Below are positions 1 to 8,703 of a stretch of DNA of 64,000 nucleotides, piece after piece. The notes under the pieces were generated by a model. It was not told the origin of the DNA and searched no databases. It worked only from the letters and a program-made list of their open reading frames with translations. Origin of the DNA: Saprospiraceae bacterium. Lineage in GTDB: Bacteria > Bacteroidota > Bacteroidia > Chitinophagales > Saprospiraceae. Positions within the stretch are counted from its first letter, which is position 1. Each line of letters opens with the position of its first letter. A program made the translations under genes and the position numbers. Where the stretch lies: positions 169,167 through 233,166 of the forward strand of contig JAHDDO010000001.1 of NCBI GenBank assembly GCA_020629315.1, in the 5' to 3' direction.

Positions 1-577
1 CCGTAAAAGGAGCGGCACCATAAATATCATCTATCTCTAAGAACTTGTCTGCATTTTCTTCAGAATAGGCTTCTGATTTAATATTTACAGATGGTTGCCC
101 ATCATCTGGAAAATAGATAAGTTTTAAATGATAAGGCTTTAATAAAGCAATAGATGGGCCCACTTCATAACTCCACCCCACAGCTAAGCCTCTGCGCTTA
201 GCTTTTTCAGATAAATAGGTTTTCATCCCTAAGCCCGCTCTAACATTTATGACACTATTAATCTTAGCAAATGAAAATGAGCGAGATGCCCCTTCACTTC
301 CAAAATTGTAATTCTTATTCTGCCTTCGTTCCCTAGGGTCTCTCTGAAATCCAAGTTCAACATTGTAAAAACGAGTCTTATAATACGTCTTAATATCGCC
401 TTTATAATAGCCTATAGCCGCACCTTGCTCATGCAATCTAAACTGAAATGCTTTCTCCTGTTTAAAAATAACGCCCTTCAAATCCAATTCTACCACCTTA
501 GGCTGCATAACACGTTGTGCATTTGCCTGGCTTGTAATAAAGAAAAACAATAATATGATAGCAGCGTTTCTTATCAT
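1..577 (-). CDS. Outer-membrane/exported protein, 5' part only
   Basis: The reading frame on the minus strand is open from an ATG at 577 to the window edge (about 192 codons), so only the N-terminal part is present. It begins with a clear signal peptide (MIRNAAIILLFFFITSQANA, then Q). The rest is rich in aromatic and charged residues in alternating, strand-like stretches (GAAIGYYKGDIKTYYKTRFY; SVINVRAGLGMKTYL), as in Bacteroidota outer-membrane barrel proteins. I do not recognise a specific family. A -7 box and a -33 TTTG lie just upstream (592-619) and support this start. It is transcribed divergently from the deacetylase-like gene at 694. Confidence 0.75.
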   Translation of the reverse strand, partial: MIRNAAIILLFFFITSQANAQRVMQPKVVELDLKGVIFKQEKAFQFRLHEQGAAIGYYKGDIKTYYKTRFYNVELGFQRDPRERRQNKNYNFGSEGASRSFSFAKINSVINVRAGLGMKTYLSEKAKRRGLAVGWSYEVGPSIALLKPYHLKLIYFPDDGQPSVNIKSEAYSEENADKFLEIDDIYGAAPFT

Positions 578-591
578 CTTTACTATAACCT

Positions 592-619
592 CAAAGGTAA
601 GGCTTTTGTTTCTTACAAA
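592..619 (-). promoter_or_regulatory. Bacteroidota-type promoter for the minus-strand gene at 577
   Basis: On the minus strand TTTG (619-616) is followed after 16 bases by TACCTTTG (599-592), an exact match to the TAnnTTTG -7 consensus. The predicted start of transcription is about 8 bases before the ATG. The spacer is a little short for the class. Confidence 0.55.
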
Positions 620-667
620 ACACCATTGAAATTGTCAGATAGCTAATTAAAGCTTAATTTATGCATG

Positions 668-675
668 TATATTTG
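668..675 (+). promoter_or_regulatory. -7 box upstream of the gene at 694
   Basis: TATATTTG matches TAnnTTTG exactly and ends 18 bases before the ATG at 694. No convincing -33 TTTG is seen at the usual distance. Confidence 0.45.
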
Positions 676-693
676 ATTAGGACCTAAGCTCTT

Positions 694-1956
694 ATGAAAA
701 TATATTCAGCAGAAAGTTCGTCCAGATTACGCTACGTTTTAGACTTTGTTTTCAAACAAGCCCTGGATACACCATATGTATTGATCTCTGAACCAAGATT
801 TCAAAAGGATAGCAAGCTTGATATTTATTACGGTAATGATGGCTCCTCTTCTGCCACGATCAATATAAAAAATGATGGTCTTTTGTTTTCTACGGGCATT
901 GAAAACACACAAATAGACGAATTACTTCAACGTGTTCTCCACTTTCTAAACGAGGATGCGGAGGTAGACCAATGTCCTGATATTCTTGGAGTTATATTTT
1001 TCTTTATCACTAGATATGAAGAGTATTTACCCCATACTAAAGATCAATATGGGCGTTTTTCATCTAAGGAATCAGTGGCATTTAGATTTAAGCTAGTCAG
1101 AGTTCCGATTGTTGATCAACTTATATTCAAATTAGCTACGATTCTACATTTAGATATTCCTGAGCATTCAGGTGTGCAAATAACGATGGATATTGATCAG
1201 GTCTGGCTGCATAAATCAGTTCCTTACAGATTACAATTCTTACGAAATGCAAAGCGGTTTCTTACAGGCCAATGGAAAGAGCTGACAGAAGGCCGACAAG
1301 TAAGACATGAGAGAAGTGTAGATCCATATGATCTTGAAAATATATTAAATAAATATAAAATACATAAATTATTAATATTCATTCTTTTAGCTGATAGATC
1401 TGCCCTTGACAAGGGGCATTCTCCCACAAATAATTCTTTTATTTCTGCGATCAAAGGCTATAAACAAATAGCCGATGTAGGCATTCACCCGTCTTCTAAA
1501 ACAAAAGATCTGTATCAGCTCAGCATTGAAAAATCATGTTTAGAGGACATACTTCAAGAAGAGGTAAGTAAATCAAGGTATCATTATTTGTTGTTGGATT
1601 TGCCTTCTTCTTATACACGCCTGCTGGATATAGGTATTAAACATGACTATTCTATGGGTTTTGCTGATGAAATAGGTTATAGAGCAGGTACCGCTCGTCC
1701 CTTTTTGTGGTATGATCTTACAAAAGAAACAACGACTAATTTAATGGTGCATCCCTTTTGTATAATGGATGTGACTTTAAAAAATTATTTAGCGCTCTCC
1801 CCAAAAGACGCGACTACTACTTGTATAAAGCTTATTGAAGAAGCAAAGGCGTTGCATATTCCCATGCGTGTAATCTGGCACAATAGTTCATTTTATGAAA
1901 ACAATGGATGGAAACCATGGATTCCTACCTTTGAGACTTTATTGCAATATCAGTAA
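694..1956 (+). CDS. Polysaccharide-deacetylase-like protein (DUF7033-type N-terminus)
   Basis: A protein of 420 residues without a signal peptide. It resembles the Bacteroidota proteins annotated as polysaccharide deacetylase family, with an N-terminal DUF7033-type region and a degenerate NodB-like barrel. Visible landmarks are QITMDIDQVW near residue 162, where the metal-binding aspartates of the barrel would lie, GFADEIGYRAGTARPF near residue 322 and a late HP motif in NLMVHPFCIMD. These match what I recall of the family. The substrate is unknown; cell-wall or surface glycan is an inference. A -7 box stands just upstream. The symporter and murQ follow on the same strand after a short gap. 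The family call is moderately sure, enzyme activity less so. Confidence 0.7.
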   Translation: MKIYSAESSSRLRYVLDFVFKQALDTPYVLISEPRFQKDSKLDIYYGNDGSSSATINIKNDGLLFSTGIENTQIDELLQRVLHFLNEDAEVDQCPDILGVIFFFITRYEEYLPHTKDQYGRFSSKESVAFRFKLVRVPIVDQLIFKLATILHLDIPEHSGVQITMDIDQVWLHKSVPYRLQFLRNAKRFLTGQWKELTEGRQVRHERSVDPYDLENILNKYKIHKLLIFILLADRSALDKGHSPTNNSFISAIKGYKQIADVGIHPSSKTKDLYQLSIEKSCLEDILQEEVSKSRYHYLLLDLPSSYTRLLDIGIKHDYSMGFADEIGYRAGTARPFLWYDLTKETTTNLMVHPFCIMDVTLKNYLALSPKDATTTCIKLIEEAKALHIPMRVIWHNSSFYENNGWKPWIPTFETLLQYQ

Positions 1957-1972
1957 TGATGTTTCAATTTGA

Positions 1973-1980
1973 TACCTTTG
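1973..1980 (+). promoter_or_regulatory. -7 box upstream of the symporter gene
   Basis: TACCTTTG matches TAnnTTTG exactly. It predicts transcription starting near 1986, which leaves a leader of only about 15 bases before the probable symporter start at 2001. No good -33 element was found. Confidence 0.4.
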
Positions 1981-2000
1981 AATAAATACTACAAATTATC

Positions 2001-3470
2001 ATTTCAAGTTCAGTCATACTTATAATCATTGTTGCCTACTTTTTGGCATTGCTATTGATTTCCTATTTTACTTCAAGAAAAGCGAATAATCAAAGCTTTT
2101 ATTTAGCCGATCGTAATTCACCTTGGATCGTTGTAGCTATTGGCATGATTGGCGCGTCGTTAAGTGGGGTAACCTTTATATCTATTCCAGGAGCTGTGGG
2201 TGCCGGTGGTACCAATATGGCATTTTCGTATATGCAAATGGTCTTTGGGTATTTGGTGGGCTACTTTATCATTGCCACAGTGCTTATGCCTATATATTAT
2301 AGAATGAATTTAACATCCATTTATGGCTATCTAGAAGATAGATTTGGCCGTAATTCCTATAAAGTAGGCGCTTCCTTTTTTTTATTATCAAGATTGATTG
2401 GAGCTTCGTTTAGATTATACCTTGTTGCTATCGTACTCCATGCATTTGTTTTAGGCCCTATGGGTGTTTCTTTTTTACTTACAGTAGTCATCTCCATTCT
2501 ATTGATTTGGTCGTATACCTTTATGGGGGGTATAAAAACAATAATCTGGACTGACACATTGCAAACGATCTGTATGTTACTGGCAGTCATATTAACAATT
2601 TCTTACATATGTAAGTCATTAGATAGTAGCATTTTTTCTTTAGGTGAAATTATCTCAAACAGTGAGTACAGTCAACTATTCTTTTTTGAAGGAGGATGGT
2701 CTGACCCTAATAATTTCTTCAAGCAATTTATTAGTGGTGCTCTGATTGCCTTAGTAATGACTGGTTTAGATCAAGATATGATGCAAAAGAATCTAAGTTG
2801 TCGTAGCCTAAAGGATGCTCAAAAAAACATGTTTACTTTTAGTATAATTCTCATTTTTGCCAATGCCCTTTTTCTAAGCCTGGGAGCACTATTATACATT
2901 TTTGCCCATAAAAATAGCATTGAAATACCCACTAAAACAGATCAATTATACCCTACTTTAGCCCTAGAACATTTTTCTGCACCCATTGCTGTTTTCTTCA
3001 TTCTTGGATTGATAGCTGCAGCCTACTCTAGTGCTGATTCTGCCCTTACTTCATTAACTACATCCTTCTCTGTTGATATATTGGAGTTGGAAAAAAGTAA
3101 TATTGAGGATGCTCAAAAAACAAGACGAAGAATGCAAGTTCATGTATTATTCTCTTTCTTACTATTACTATTAATCTTAGTTTTCAATGCTATGAATGAT
3201 GACGCCGTCATCAATAACCTTTTCAAAGCTGCTGGATATACCTATGGACCATTATTAGGCTTATATGCTTTTGGAATACTCCATAAGCGACAAATTAAAG
3301 ATCACTTAGTATGGTTTATATGCATTTTATCGCCAATCCTTTCTTATGTTTTGAATGCTAACTCTGGCCATTGGTTCAATGGCCTTTCATTTGGGTTTTT
3401 GATTTTAGCAGTTAATGGACTTCTTACTTACATTGGCCTTTGGCTTATAAGTTCTCGCACCCATGGATAA
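2001..3470 (+). CDS. Sodium:solute symporter (SSS family), MurT-like candidate
   Basis: A multi-pass inner-membrane transporter of about 475-489 residues with SSS-family features: FYLADRNSPW after helix 1, GASLSGVTFISIPG in helix 2, and AAAYSSADSALTSL in the helix that carries the Na+-site serines. It probably couples Na+ entry to sugar uptake. It overlaps murQ by 8 bp, so MurNAc or a related cell-wall sugar is the likely substrate, as in the MurT-MurQ pairing described in Tannerella. The start is odd. The first usual start codon in frame is a TTG at 2043, but that would remove most of helix 1; the frame is open from 1986 and the hydrophobic helix begins near 2013. An ATT at 2001 (giving SSSVILIIVAYF) is a possible non-canonical start. 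Confidence 0.85.
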   Translation: MSSSVILIIIVAYFLALLLISYFTSRKANNQSFYLADRNSPWIVVAIGMIGASLSGVTFISIPGAVGAGGTNMAFSYMQMVFGYLVGYFIIATVLMPIYYRMNLTSIYGYLEDRFGRNSYKVGASFFLLSRLIGASFRLYLVAIVLHAFVLGPMGVSFLLTVVISILLIWSYTFMGGIKTIIWTDTLQTICMLLAVILTISYICKSLDSSIFSLGEIISNSEYSQLFFFEGGWSDPNNFFKQFISGALIALVMTGLDQDMMQKNLSCRSLKDAQKNMFTFSIILIFANALFLSLGALLYIFAHKNSIEIPTKTDQLYPTLALEHFSAPIAVFFILGLIAAAYSSADSALTSLTTSFSVDILELEKSNIEDAQKTRRRMQVHVLFSFLLLLLILVFNAMNDDAVINNLFKAAGYTYGPLLGLYAFGILHKRQIKDHLVWFICILSPILSYVLNANSGHWFNGLSFGFLILAVNGLLTYIGLWLISSRTHG

Positions 3471-4272
3471 GATCACTGAAAAATCTGCTGAGTATAGAGA
3501 TTTGGAACTCAAATCTACTTTTGAATTAACTCAGATTATTAATAAAGAAGATCATACAGTGCCTTATGCCGTTGAAAAGGTACTGCCAGAAATTAATAAT
3601 GCCATTGATGCGATTTATGAAAAAATGAAAACAGGGGGCCGTTTATTTTATATCGGAGCAGGGACATCCGGTCGTTTAGGAATACTTGATGCCTCAGAGT
3701 GTCCTCCCACTTTTGGTGTTGATGATGACTGGGTTATTGGTATTATTAGTGGTGGGGATAAAGCTATTAGAAAGGCACAAGAATTTGCCGAAGACGATGA
3801 TTCGCAAGCTTGGGTAGACTTAGCCGAATATCAAATAAACAGTAATGATTGTTTAGTAGGAATAGCCGCCTCAGGCACGACACCTTATGTACTAGGAGGC
3901 CTTCGAGAAGCCCAACGAGCTGGCATTCTGACTATTTGTATCACTTGCAATAAAGCTACGCCTGTCGCTACTTTTGCCGATCATAAAATTGAAGTAATTG
4001 TAGGTCCTGAGGTCGTAACTGGAAGTACCCGTATGAAAGCAGGGACAGCTCAAAAATTAGTACTGAATACCATATCAACGACTGTGATGATTAAGCTAGG
4101 AAGAGTCATTGACAACAAAATGGTAGATATGAAATTAAGTAACAATAAATTAGTGGACAGAGGAACTCATATGGTAATGCAGGCCACTTTGTTGGATCAA
4201 GAGTCTGCAAAAGAATTATTGCTGAAAGAAGGGAGTGTCCGCAAGGCTATTTTAGCCTTTTCAAACCAATAA
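3463..4272 (+). CDS. murQ: N-acetylmuramic acid 6-phosphate etherase
   Basis: A 269-residue cytoplasmic enzyme that cleaves the lactyl ether of MurNAc-6-phosphate to give GlcNAc-6-phosphate and D-lactate, in peptidoglycan recycling. The SIS fold is clear: GRLFYIGAGTSGRLGILDAS binds the sugar phosphate, ASECPPTFGV carries a catalytic-region Glu, GIAASGTTPYVLGGL is the second SIS motif, and VVTGSTRMKAGTAQKLVLN is the family signature. It is shorter at the C-terminus than the E. coli protein (298), as in other Bacteroidota. The ATG overlaps the end of the symporter by 8 bp, so the two are translationally coupled. The stop ends exactly one base before the stop of the converging rhomboid gene. No MurNAc kinase is seen next to it. 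Confidence 0.95.
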   Translation: MDKITEKSAEYRDLELKSTFELTQIINKEDHTVPYAVEKVLPEINNAIDAIYEKMKTGGRLFYIGAGTSGRLGILDASECPPTFGVDDDWVIGIISGGDKAIRKAQEFAEDDDSQAWVDLAEYQINSNDCLVGIAASGTTPYVLGGLREAQRAGILTICITCNKATPVATFADHKIEVIVGPEVVTGSTRMKAGTAQKLVLNTISTTVMIKLGRVIDNKMVDMKLSNNKLVDRGTHMVMQATLLDQESAKELLLKEGSVRKAILAFSNQ

Positions 4273-4959
4273 CTATTGGAAACCCCTCATTCGATCTCTT
4301 TCTTCGCGCTCCCATTTCGTTAACTCAAAGGTATCTCTATCTAAAAAGTAAGCTTCATCTTCAGATTCGTTGGCCCATGGATCTGTAACTATCTCATCTC
4401 GTTCTATCATTCCCCGAAAAATAAAAGCCACAATAATCCCTACAAAACCACCGAATAAATGACTTTCCCATGATATGCCTTCTTGATTGGGTAGCAATCC
4501 ATAAAAATATCCCGAATACATTATTACAATGATCAGGGATAGTATAATCGATTTAATGTTTCTTCTAAAGACGCCGAGCCAAAATATAAATGAAACAAGT
4601 CCATACACGACTCCACTTGCACCAATATGATACACGGGCCTTGCCAATAACCAAACAGCCATCCCTGTTAATACATAGATGCTTAAAAAGCCAGCCCAAG
4701 CCACTCTTCTATAAAACAGAAAGATGATCGTCATAAGCACTAAGAGTGGTAAACTATTCGAAATTAAGTGCTGAAAATCACTATGAGCCAGTGGCGCAGT
4801 TATGACACCTAATAATCCATCCATTTCCCTTGGGAAAATACCAAGTCGATACTTTACAGGTGACAAATAAATTCTGTATAAATGAATACCCCAAATAAGT
4901 ACTAAAAAGTAAATGGGTTTACGTACGGCACTAGAAAAATCTTTGGCTACCTTATCCAT
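4273..4959 (-). CDS. Rhomboid-family intramembrane serine protease
   Basis: A 228-residue protein with about six membrane segments. It has the rhomboid landmarks: HSDFQHLISNSLPL (residues 59-72) for the oxyanion region, GASG at 113-116 with the nucleophile Ser115, and SHLFGGFVG with the general base His167. The dyad is complete, so it should be active inside the membrane; its substrates cannot be told. After the last helix there is a charged cytoplasmic tail of about 45 residues. It lies 14 bp downstream of the gene at 5666-4974 and is probably co-transcribed with it. Its stop codon abuts the murQ stop with no spacer. Confidence 0.88.
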   Translation of the reverse strand: MDKVAKDFSSAVRKPIYFLVLIWGIHLYRIYLSPVKYRLGIFPREMDGLLGVITAPLAHSDFQHLISNSLPLLVLMTIIFLFYRRVAWAGFLSIYVLTGMAVWLLARPVYHIGASGVVYGLVSFIFWLGVFRRNIKSIILSLIIVIMYSGYFYGLLPNQEGISWESHLFGGFVGIIVAFIFRGMIERDEIVTDPWANESEDEAYFLDRDTFELTKWEREERDRMRGFQ

Positions 4960-4973
4960 GCATTCGTTTTGCC

Positions 4974-5666
4974 TTAAACAAATCTACGTTGAACCAGTTT
5001 CAAAAACTTCTTCGCTTTTTTGAAATTAACTTCATCAGCCCACTTGTAATCCCGTGCTACCCCATTTTTTAAATAGGTAATAGCTTCTTCGTAATTTGAC
5101 ATGCCATCTAAACTGGTCATGGTTTCAGAAAACGCATCTTGGTTTCCACCAAAGAGTTCTTTAATGGTAAAGATTTTTTCATTGATGCCCATTGATTTTC
5201 CAATGTTATTTACTTTGGTTAAACTCAATTTATCGGAAAGATCACTGATGGTTTCACTGGCAAATAAACGATCAAAAGCAGCTACTTCTGTAACGCTATT
5301 TGTACCATTTGTGCTCTGAACTTTTGTCGGTGGTAAAGGATCTGACGTACTTTTTACAACAGGACTCGGCACCACTACTTCCTCTACTATCTCCGCAGGT
5401 GCCATCTCGATTACCTCTATTTTTTCAGGTGCTGGTTCGATTATTTTTTCAGGTTCTGGCAAAACCACTGCTGGCGTTGCTTTTTTCTCTACTTTGATAG
5501 GGATTTCTTTCTCTATTTTTTCTTCAACTCCTAACTCCTCAATCAAGTCCTTTAAGTACAGAGCTAGTAAGTCCTTTTCTACCTCATTTGCTTCTCCCGC
5601 ATTATCAATCATTTCTAGTAAGGTTTCCACCTTTTTAAATTTCTTTTTAAATTTTTTCAGATCCAT
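4974..5666 (-). CDS. Conserved hypothetical cytoplasmic protein
   Basis: A 230-residue soluble protein. The N-terminus is very rich in lysine (MDLKKFKKKFKKVETLLEMI) and probably coiled. Residues about 55-120 form a low-complexity linker of Pro, Glu, Val and Ala. The C-terminal 100 residues hold the conserved part, with LTKVNNIGKSMGINEKIF, TIKELFGGNQDAF and a helical end (FKKAKKFLKLVQRRF). I recognise the pattern INEKIF..ELF.G...F from unannotated Bacteroidota proteins but know no function. It precedes the rhomboid gene by 14 bp in the same orientation. Confidence 0.75.
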   Translation of the reverse strand: MDLKKFKKKFKKVETLLEMIDNAGEANEVEKDLLALYLKDLIEELGVEEKIEKEIPIKVEKKATPAVVLPEPEKIIEPAPEKIEVIEMAPAEIVEEVVVPSPVVKSTSDPLPPTKVQSTNGTNSVTEVAAFDRLFASETISDLSDKLSLTKVNNIGKSMGINEKIFTIKELFGGNQDAFSETMTSLDGMSNYEEAITYLKNGVARDYKWADEVNFKKAKKFLKLVQRRFV

Positions 5667-5777
5667 TTTGATGCGCTTTGACTGTTATAACTGATTCTAA
5701 TTCCCATTTATTGGGAAATTAACATATTATGATTTATTGTAATACATCAAATTATATGCTAAAATGCATTAATTTGA

Positions 5778-5785
5778 TAAATTTG
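5778..5785 (+). promoter_or_regulatory. -7 box upstream of tdk
   Basis: TAAATTTG fits TAnnTTTG and ends 17 bases before the ATG at 5803. The -33 element is unclear. Confidence 0.4.
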
Positions 5786-5802
5786 GTTAAAAATTTACCT
5801 CT

Positions 5803-6387
5803 ATGTTCTTAGAACCCAGTTTTAAAGGCCAGCGTTCAGGCTGGATCGAAATTATCTGCGGTTCAATGTTTTCAGGTAAAACAGAGGAACTTATTCGACG
5901 ATTACGGCGCGCTACCTTTGCCAATCAGAAAATCGAAATTTTCAAACCCAAAAAGGATGTTCGCTATCACGAGACAAGTGTCGTTTCCCATGATGATAAC
6001 GCCATATCTTCCATTCCTGTTGAACGATCCAAGGATATTCTAGATCATATTAGTGATGTTAATGTAGTTGGTATTGATGAAGCTCAATTTTTTGATGATG
6101 ATCTTACCTCCGTTTGCGAACATCTGGCCATAAAAGGGATTAGAGTTATTGTGGCTGGCCTTGATATGGACTTTAGAGGACAACCCTTTGGGCCTATACC
6201 TTCACTATTGGCTGTGGCAGAATACATAACTAAAGTCCATGCTATATGCCCTCATTGTGGAAGTCTGGCCACCCATTCGTACCGATTAAGCACGGAAAGT
6301 GATACCGTGGTCTTAGGCGAAAAAGATAAATACGAGCCCAGATGTAGAGTATGCTATAGCATGGGTAATATATTAAATCTCAGTTGA
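5803..6387 (+). CDS. tdk: Thymidine kinase
   Basis: A 194-residue enzyme that phosphorylates thymidine with ATP in the nucleotide salvage pathway. It has the P-loop GSMFSGKT (residues 20-27), the lasso and Walker B region [13 protein letters not shown], the [13 protein letters not shown] segment, and the structural zinc site with two cysteine pairs (CPHCG and CRVCY). Length and order match type II (prokaryotic/human-like) thymidine kinases. The first residues MFLEPSF are a typical Bacteroidota N-terminus. It sits alone between divergent gene 5666 and purH. Confidence 0.96.
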   Translation: MFLEPSFKGQRSGWIEIICGSMFSGKTEELIRRLRRATFANQKIEIFKPKKDVRYHETSVVSHDDNAISSIPVERSKDILDHISDVNVVGIDEAQFFDDDLTSVCEHLAIKGIRVIVAGLDMDFRGQPFGPIPSLLAVAEYITKVHAICPHCGSLATHSYRLSTESDTVVLGEKDKYEPRCRVCYSMGNILNLS

Positions 6388-6432
6388 TCGTAAGCTCTTT
6401 CCCCTCCTTTTCATTCATATAAGGCTTATTCT

Positions 6433-6440
6433 TATATTTG
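6433..6440 (+). promoter_or_regulatory. -7 box upstream of purH
   Basis: TATATTTG fits TAnnTTTG. The predicted start of transcription near 6447 leaves a leader of about 30 bases before the purH ATG at 6476. The -33 position has only a TTTTC-like sequence. Confidence 0.45.
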
Positions 6441-6475
6441 CCGCTCAATAAACGACCTTCTAAATCAATCTGAAT

Positions 6476-7990
6476 ATGCAAGAAAAGAAGATTGCTTCTG
6501 CCCTTATTTCTGTTTTCCACAAAGATGGATTAGAAAAGATTATCCCTGGTTTGAAAGAAAATGGGATTAAAGTGTACTCTACAGGTGGTACGTATGCATT
6601 CTTAGAAAACCATGATCTCGATCTTCATAAAGTGGAAGACCTAACTGGTTACCCTTCTATTCTCGGTGGAAGAGTAAAAACCTTACACCCCAAAGTTTTT
6701 GGTGGCATCTTAGCCAAACGTGAAGAAGGACACTTACAGGAGCTTTATGATTACGAGATTCCTCTTTTTGATTTAGTTATCGTAGATCTATATCCTTTTG
6801 AGGAAACAGTCAGAAGTACAGATGATCAGAATGCCATCATTGAGAAAATTGATATAGGAGGTATCGCATTAATTAGAGCTGCGGCAAAGAATTTTAATGA
6901 TGTGGTCGTTATTCCAAGTAAAGATCAATACCCTACTTTAGAAAACATACTGAATCAAGGAGCGAAAACAAATACTGAAGAAAGGCAATCCTTATCCGCT
7001 GCTGCCTTTTCAATATCATCTCAATACGATGGACATATATCAGGCTATTTAGCCAATAACCAGAACTTTAGCGTTCAATTTAGTCAGTCTACGGCCCTTA
7101 GATATGGAGAAAACCCTCATCAAAAAGGTGTGTTCTTTGGAGAAATGGCACCCCTTTTTAGACAAATAAGTGGAAAATCGCTCTCCTTTAACAATTTGGT
7201 CGATGTGGATGCAGCGGTCATGTTAATGAAAGAGTTTGCGGGTAATAAAATCACATGCTGCGTATTAAAACATACAAATGCCTGTGGTGTTGCGACTAGA
7301 GACAGCGTAATTGATGCCTGGCAATCTGCTCTAGCAGGAGACCCAACTAGCGCGTTTGGTGGCATTATCATTTTCAACAGTGAAATTGACCTTGAAACAG
7401 CAACTGCTATAAATGATATTTTCTATGAAGTATTAATAGCTCCTTCATTTAGTGAAGAGGCTATCGAGCTTTTGACCAAAAAGAAAAAACGAATTCTTCT
7501 TGAGCTAAATAGATATCCTGAAAGTAAAACACAGTACAAGTCAATTCTCGACGGGGTCATCGTTCAAGATTTGGACGACAAAAACGAAGGACCTTCTGAA
7601 TTTGAAATTAAAACGAATATTAGCCCAACCAATGACCAGTTGGACTCGTTAGCATTTGCAAATAAGTGTGTGAAACACTTGAAATCGAATACGATAGTTC
7701 TTATCAAAAACAATCAACTAATAGGAATGGGTTGTGGGCAGACTTCAAGAGTCGATGCATGTAACCAAGCCATAGAAAAAGCCGCTAAATTTGGCTTTGA
7801 TGTACAAGGGGCCGTAATGGCTTCAGATGCATTTTTTCCTTTTCCAGATTGTGTAGAGTTAGCTGCAGAGGCAGGGGTAAAAGCTATAGTGCAACCAGGT
7901 GGTTCTATTAATGACCAAATGAGTATCGATGCATGTAATCAGCACGGAATCGCAATGGTCTTTACAGGAGTTAGACACTTCAAACATTAA
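6476..7990 (+). CDS. purH: Bifunctional AICAR transformylase / IMP cyclohydrolase
   Basis: A 504-residue enzyme for the last two steps of IMP synthesis. The N-terminal MGS-like cyclohydrolase domain (residues 1-190) shows the phosphate-binding STGGTYAFL and GGRVKTLHPKVFGGIL. The C-terminal AICAR transformylase domain shows LRYGENPHQKG, CVLKHTNACGVA with the catalytic Lys-His pair, DPTSAFGGIIIFN and SDAFFPFPD. It ends in GVRHFKH as is usual. The length is normal. The coaX start codon follows 2 bases after its stop, so it heads the run purH-coaX-barrel-TPR. That run is held together by spacing and has one clear terminator at 11534. Confidence 0.96.
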   Translation: MQEKKIASALISVFHKDGLEKIIPGLKENGIKVYSTGGTYAFLENHDLDLHKVEDLTGYPSILGGRVKTLHPKVFGGILAKREEGHLQELYDYEIPLFDLVIVDLYPFEETVRSTDDQNAIIEKIDIGGIALIRAAAKNFNDVVVIPSKDQYPTLENILNQGAKTNTEERQSLSAAAFSISSQYDGHISGYLANNQNFSVQFSQSTALRYGENPHQKGVFFGEMAPLFRQISGKSLSFNNLVDVDAAVMLMKEFAGNKITCCVLKHTNACGVATRDSVIDAWQSALAGDPTSAFGGIIIFNSEIDLETATAINDIFYEVLIAPSFSEEAIELLTKKKKRILLELNRYPESKTQYKSILDGVIVQDLDDKNEGPSEFEIKTNISPTNDQLDSLAFANKCVKHLKSNTIVLIKNNQLIGMGCGQTSRVDACNQAIEKAAKFGFDVQGAVMASDAFFPFPDCVELAAEAGVKAIVQPGGSINDQMSIDACNQHGIAMVFTGVRHFKH

Positions 7991-7992
7991 TA

Positions 7993-8703
7993 TTGCTATT
8001 AGCCGTAGACATAGGAAATAGTTCGATTAAACTAGGTTTATATCATGGTCCAATGTTATTGGATTATACAAAGATATGTAAGCCTGAAGAAGCGCAAGAC
8101 TTTGTAAAGCAGAATACAATCACAAATTGTATAATCAGTTCTGTTAGAAAAGAAACCCAAGAAATTGCAACAGCAATGGGATTTCCAAATGCACATATTG
8201 TAAGTCACACTAGCTCTTTGCCAATTCGTATTTTATATGATACTCCACATACGTTAGGAATTGATAGAATTACCGCTGCGATCGGAGCACTTTCGCATTA
8301 CCCAAATAGGAATTGTCTAATTGTAGATATGGGCACTTGCAATACTATTGATGTACTGAACGCTGACAAAGAGTTTTTAGGTGGCAATATTTCACCAGGT
8401 TGGTCTATGAGACTGCAAGCCATGGATGAGATGACCTCGAAATTGCCATTAGGAGAAATGATCACACATGAACGCTTGATAGGAAAAAGCACACAGATGG
8501 CCTTAGAAAATGGGGCTTTTTATGGAATGCTATTTGAATTAGAAGGCTACATTAACGCTTTAACGACACAATTCAATGAACCTGTCATCGTTTTCACCGG
8601 TGGAGCGGCAAATCATTTTGCAGAATTCATTAAAACTGAGATATTTGTGCATCCATTTTTAATATTGGATGGTTTAAACCACTTGAATGAACATAATTCA
8701 TAA
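7993..8703 (+). CDS. coaX: Type III pantothenate kinase
   Basis: A 236-residue kinase for the first step of coenzyme A synthesis. It has the ASKHA-fold motifs: MLLAVDIGNSSIKLG for phosphate 1 with Asp6, HTLGIDRITAAIGA, VDMGTCNTIDVL, GGNISPGWSMRLQAM and VFTGGAANHF. The start is a TTG 2 bases after the purH stop. This is preferred because the first motif begins at once and no ATG is available. The last 17 bases overlap the start of the next gene. CoaX enzymes need a monovalent cation and resist feedback by CoA (family knowledge). Confidence 0.95.
   Translation: MLLAVDIGNSSIKLGLYHGPMLLDYTKICKPEEAQDFVKQNTITNCIISSVRKETQEIATAMGFPNAHIVSHTSSLPIRILYDTPHTLGIDRITAAIGALSHYPNRNCLIVDMGTCNTIDVLNADKEFLGGNISPGWSMRLQAMDEMTSKLPLGEMITHERLIGKSTQMALENGAFYGMLFELEGYINALTTQFNEPVIVFTGGAANHFAEFIKTEIFVHPFLILDGLNHLNEHNS

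Noticed and set aside
5101..5694. Three plus-strand open frames opposite the gene at 4974-5666
   Set aside because: They are rich in Ser/Leu/Phe as expected from the complement of a Glu/Lys/Pro-rich gene, have no domains, and the minus-strand gene has clear family features.
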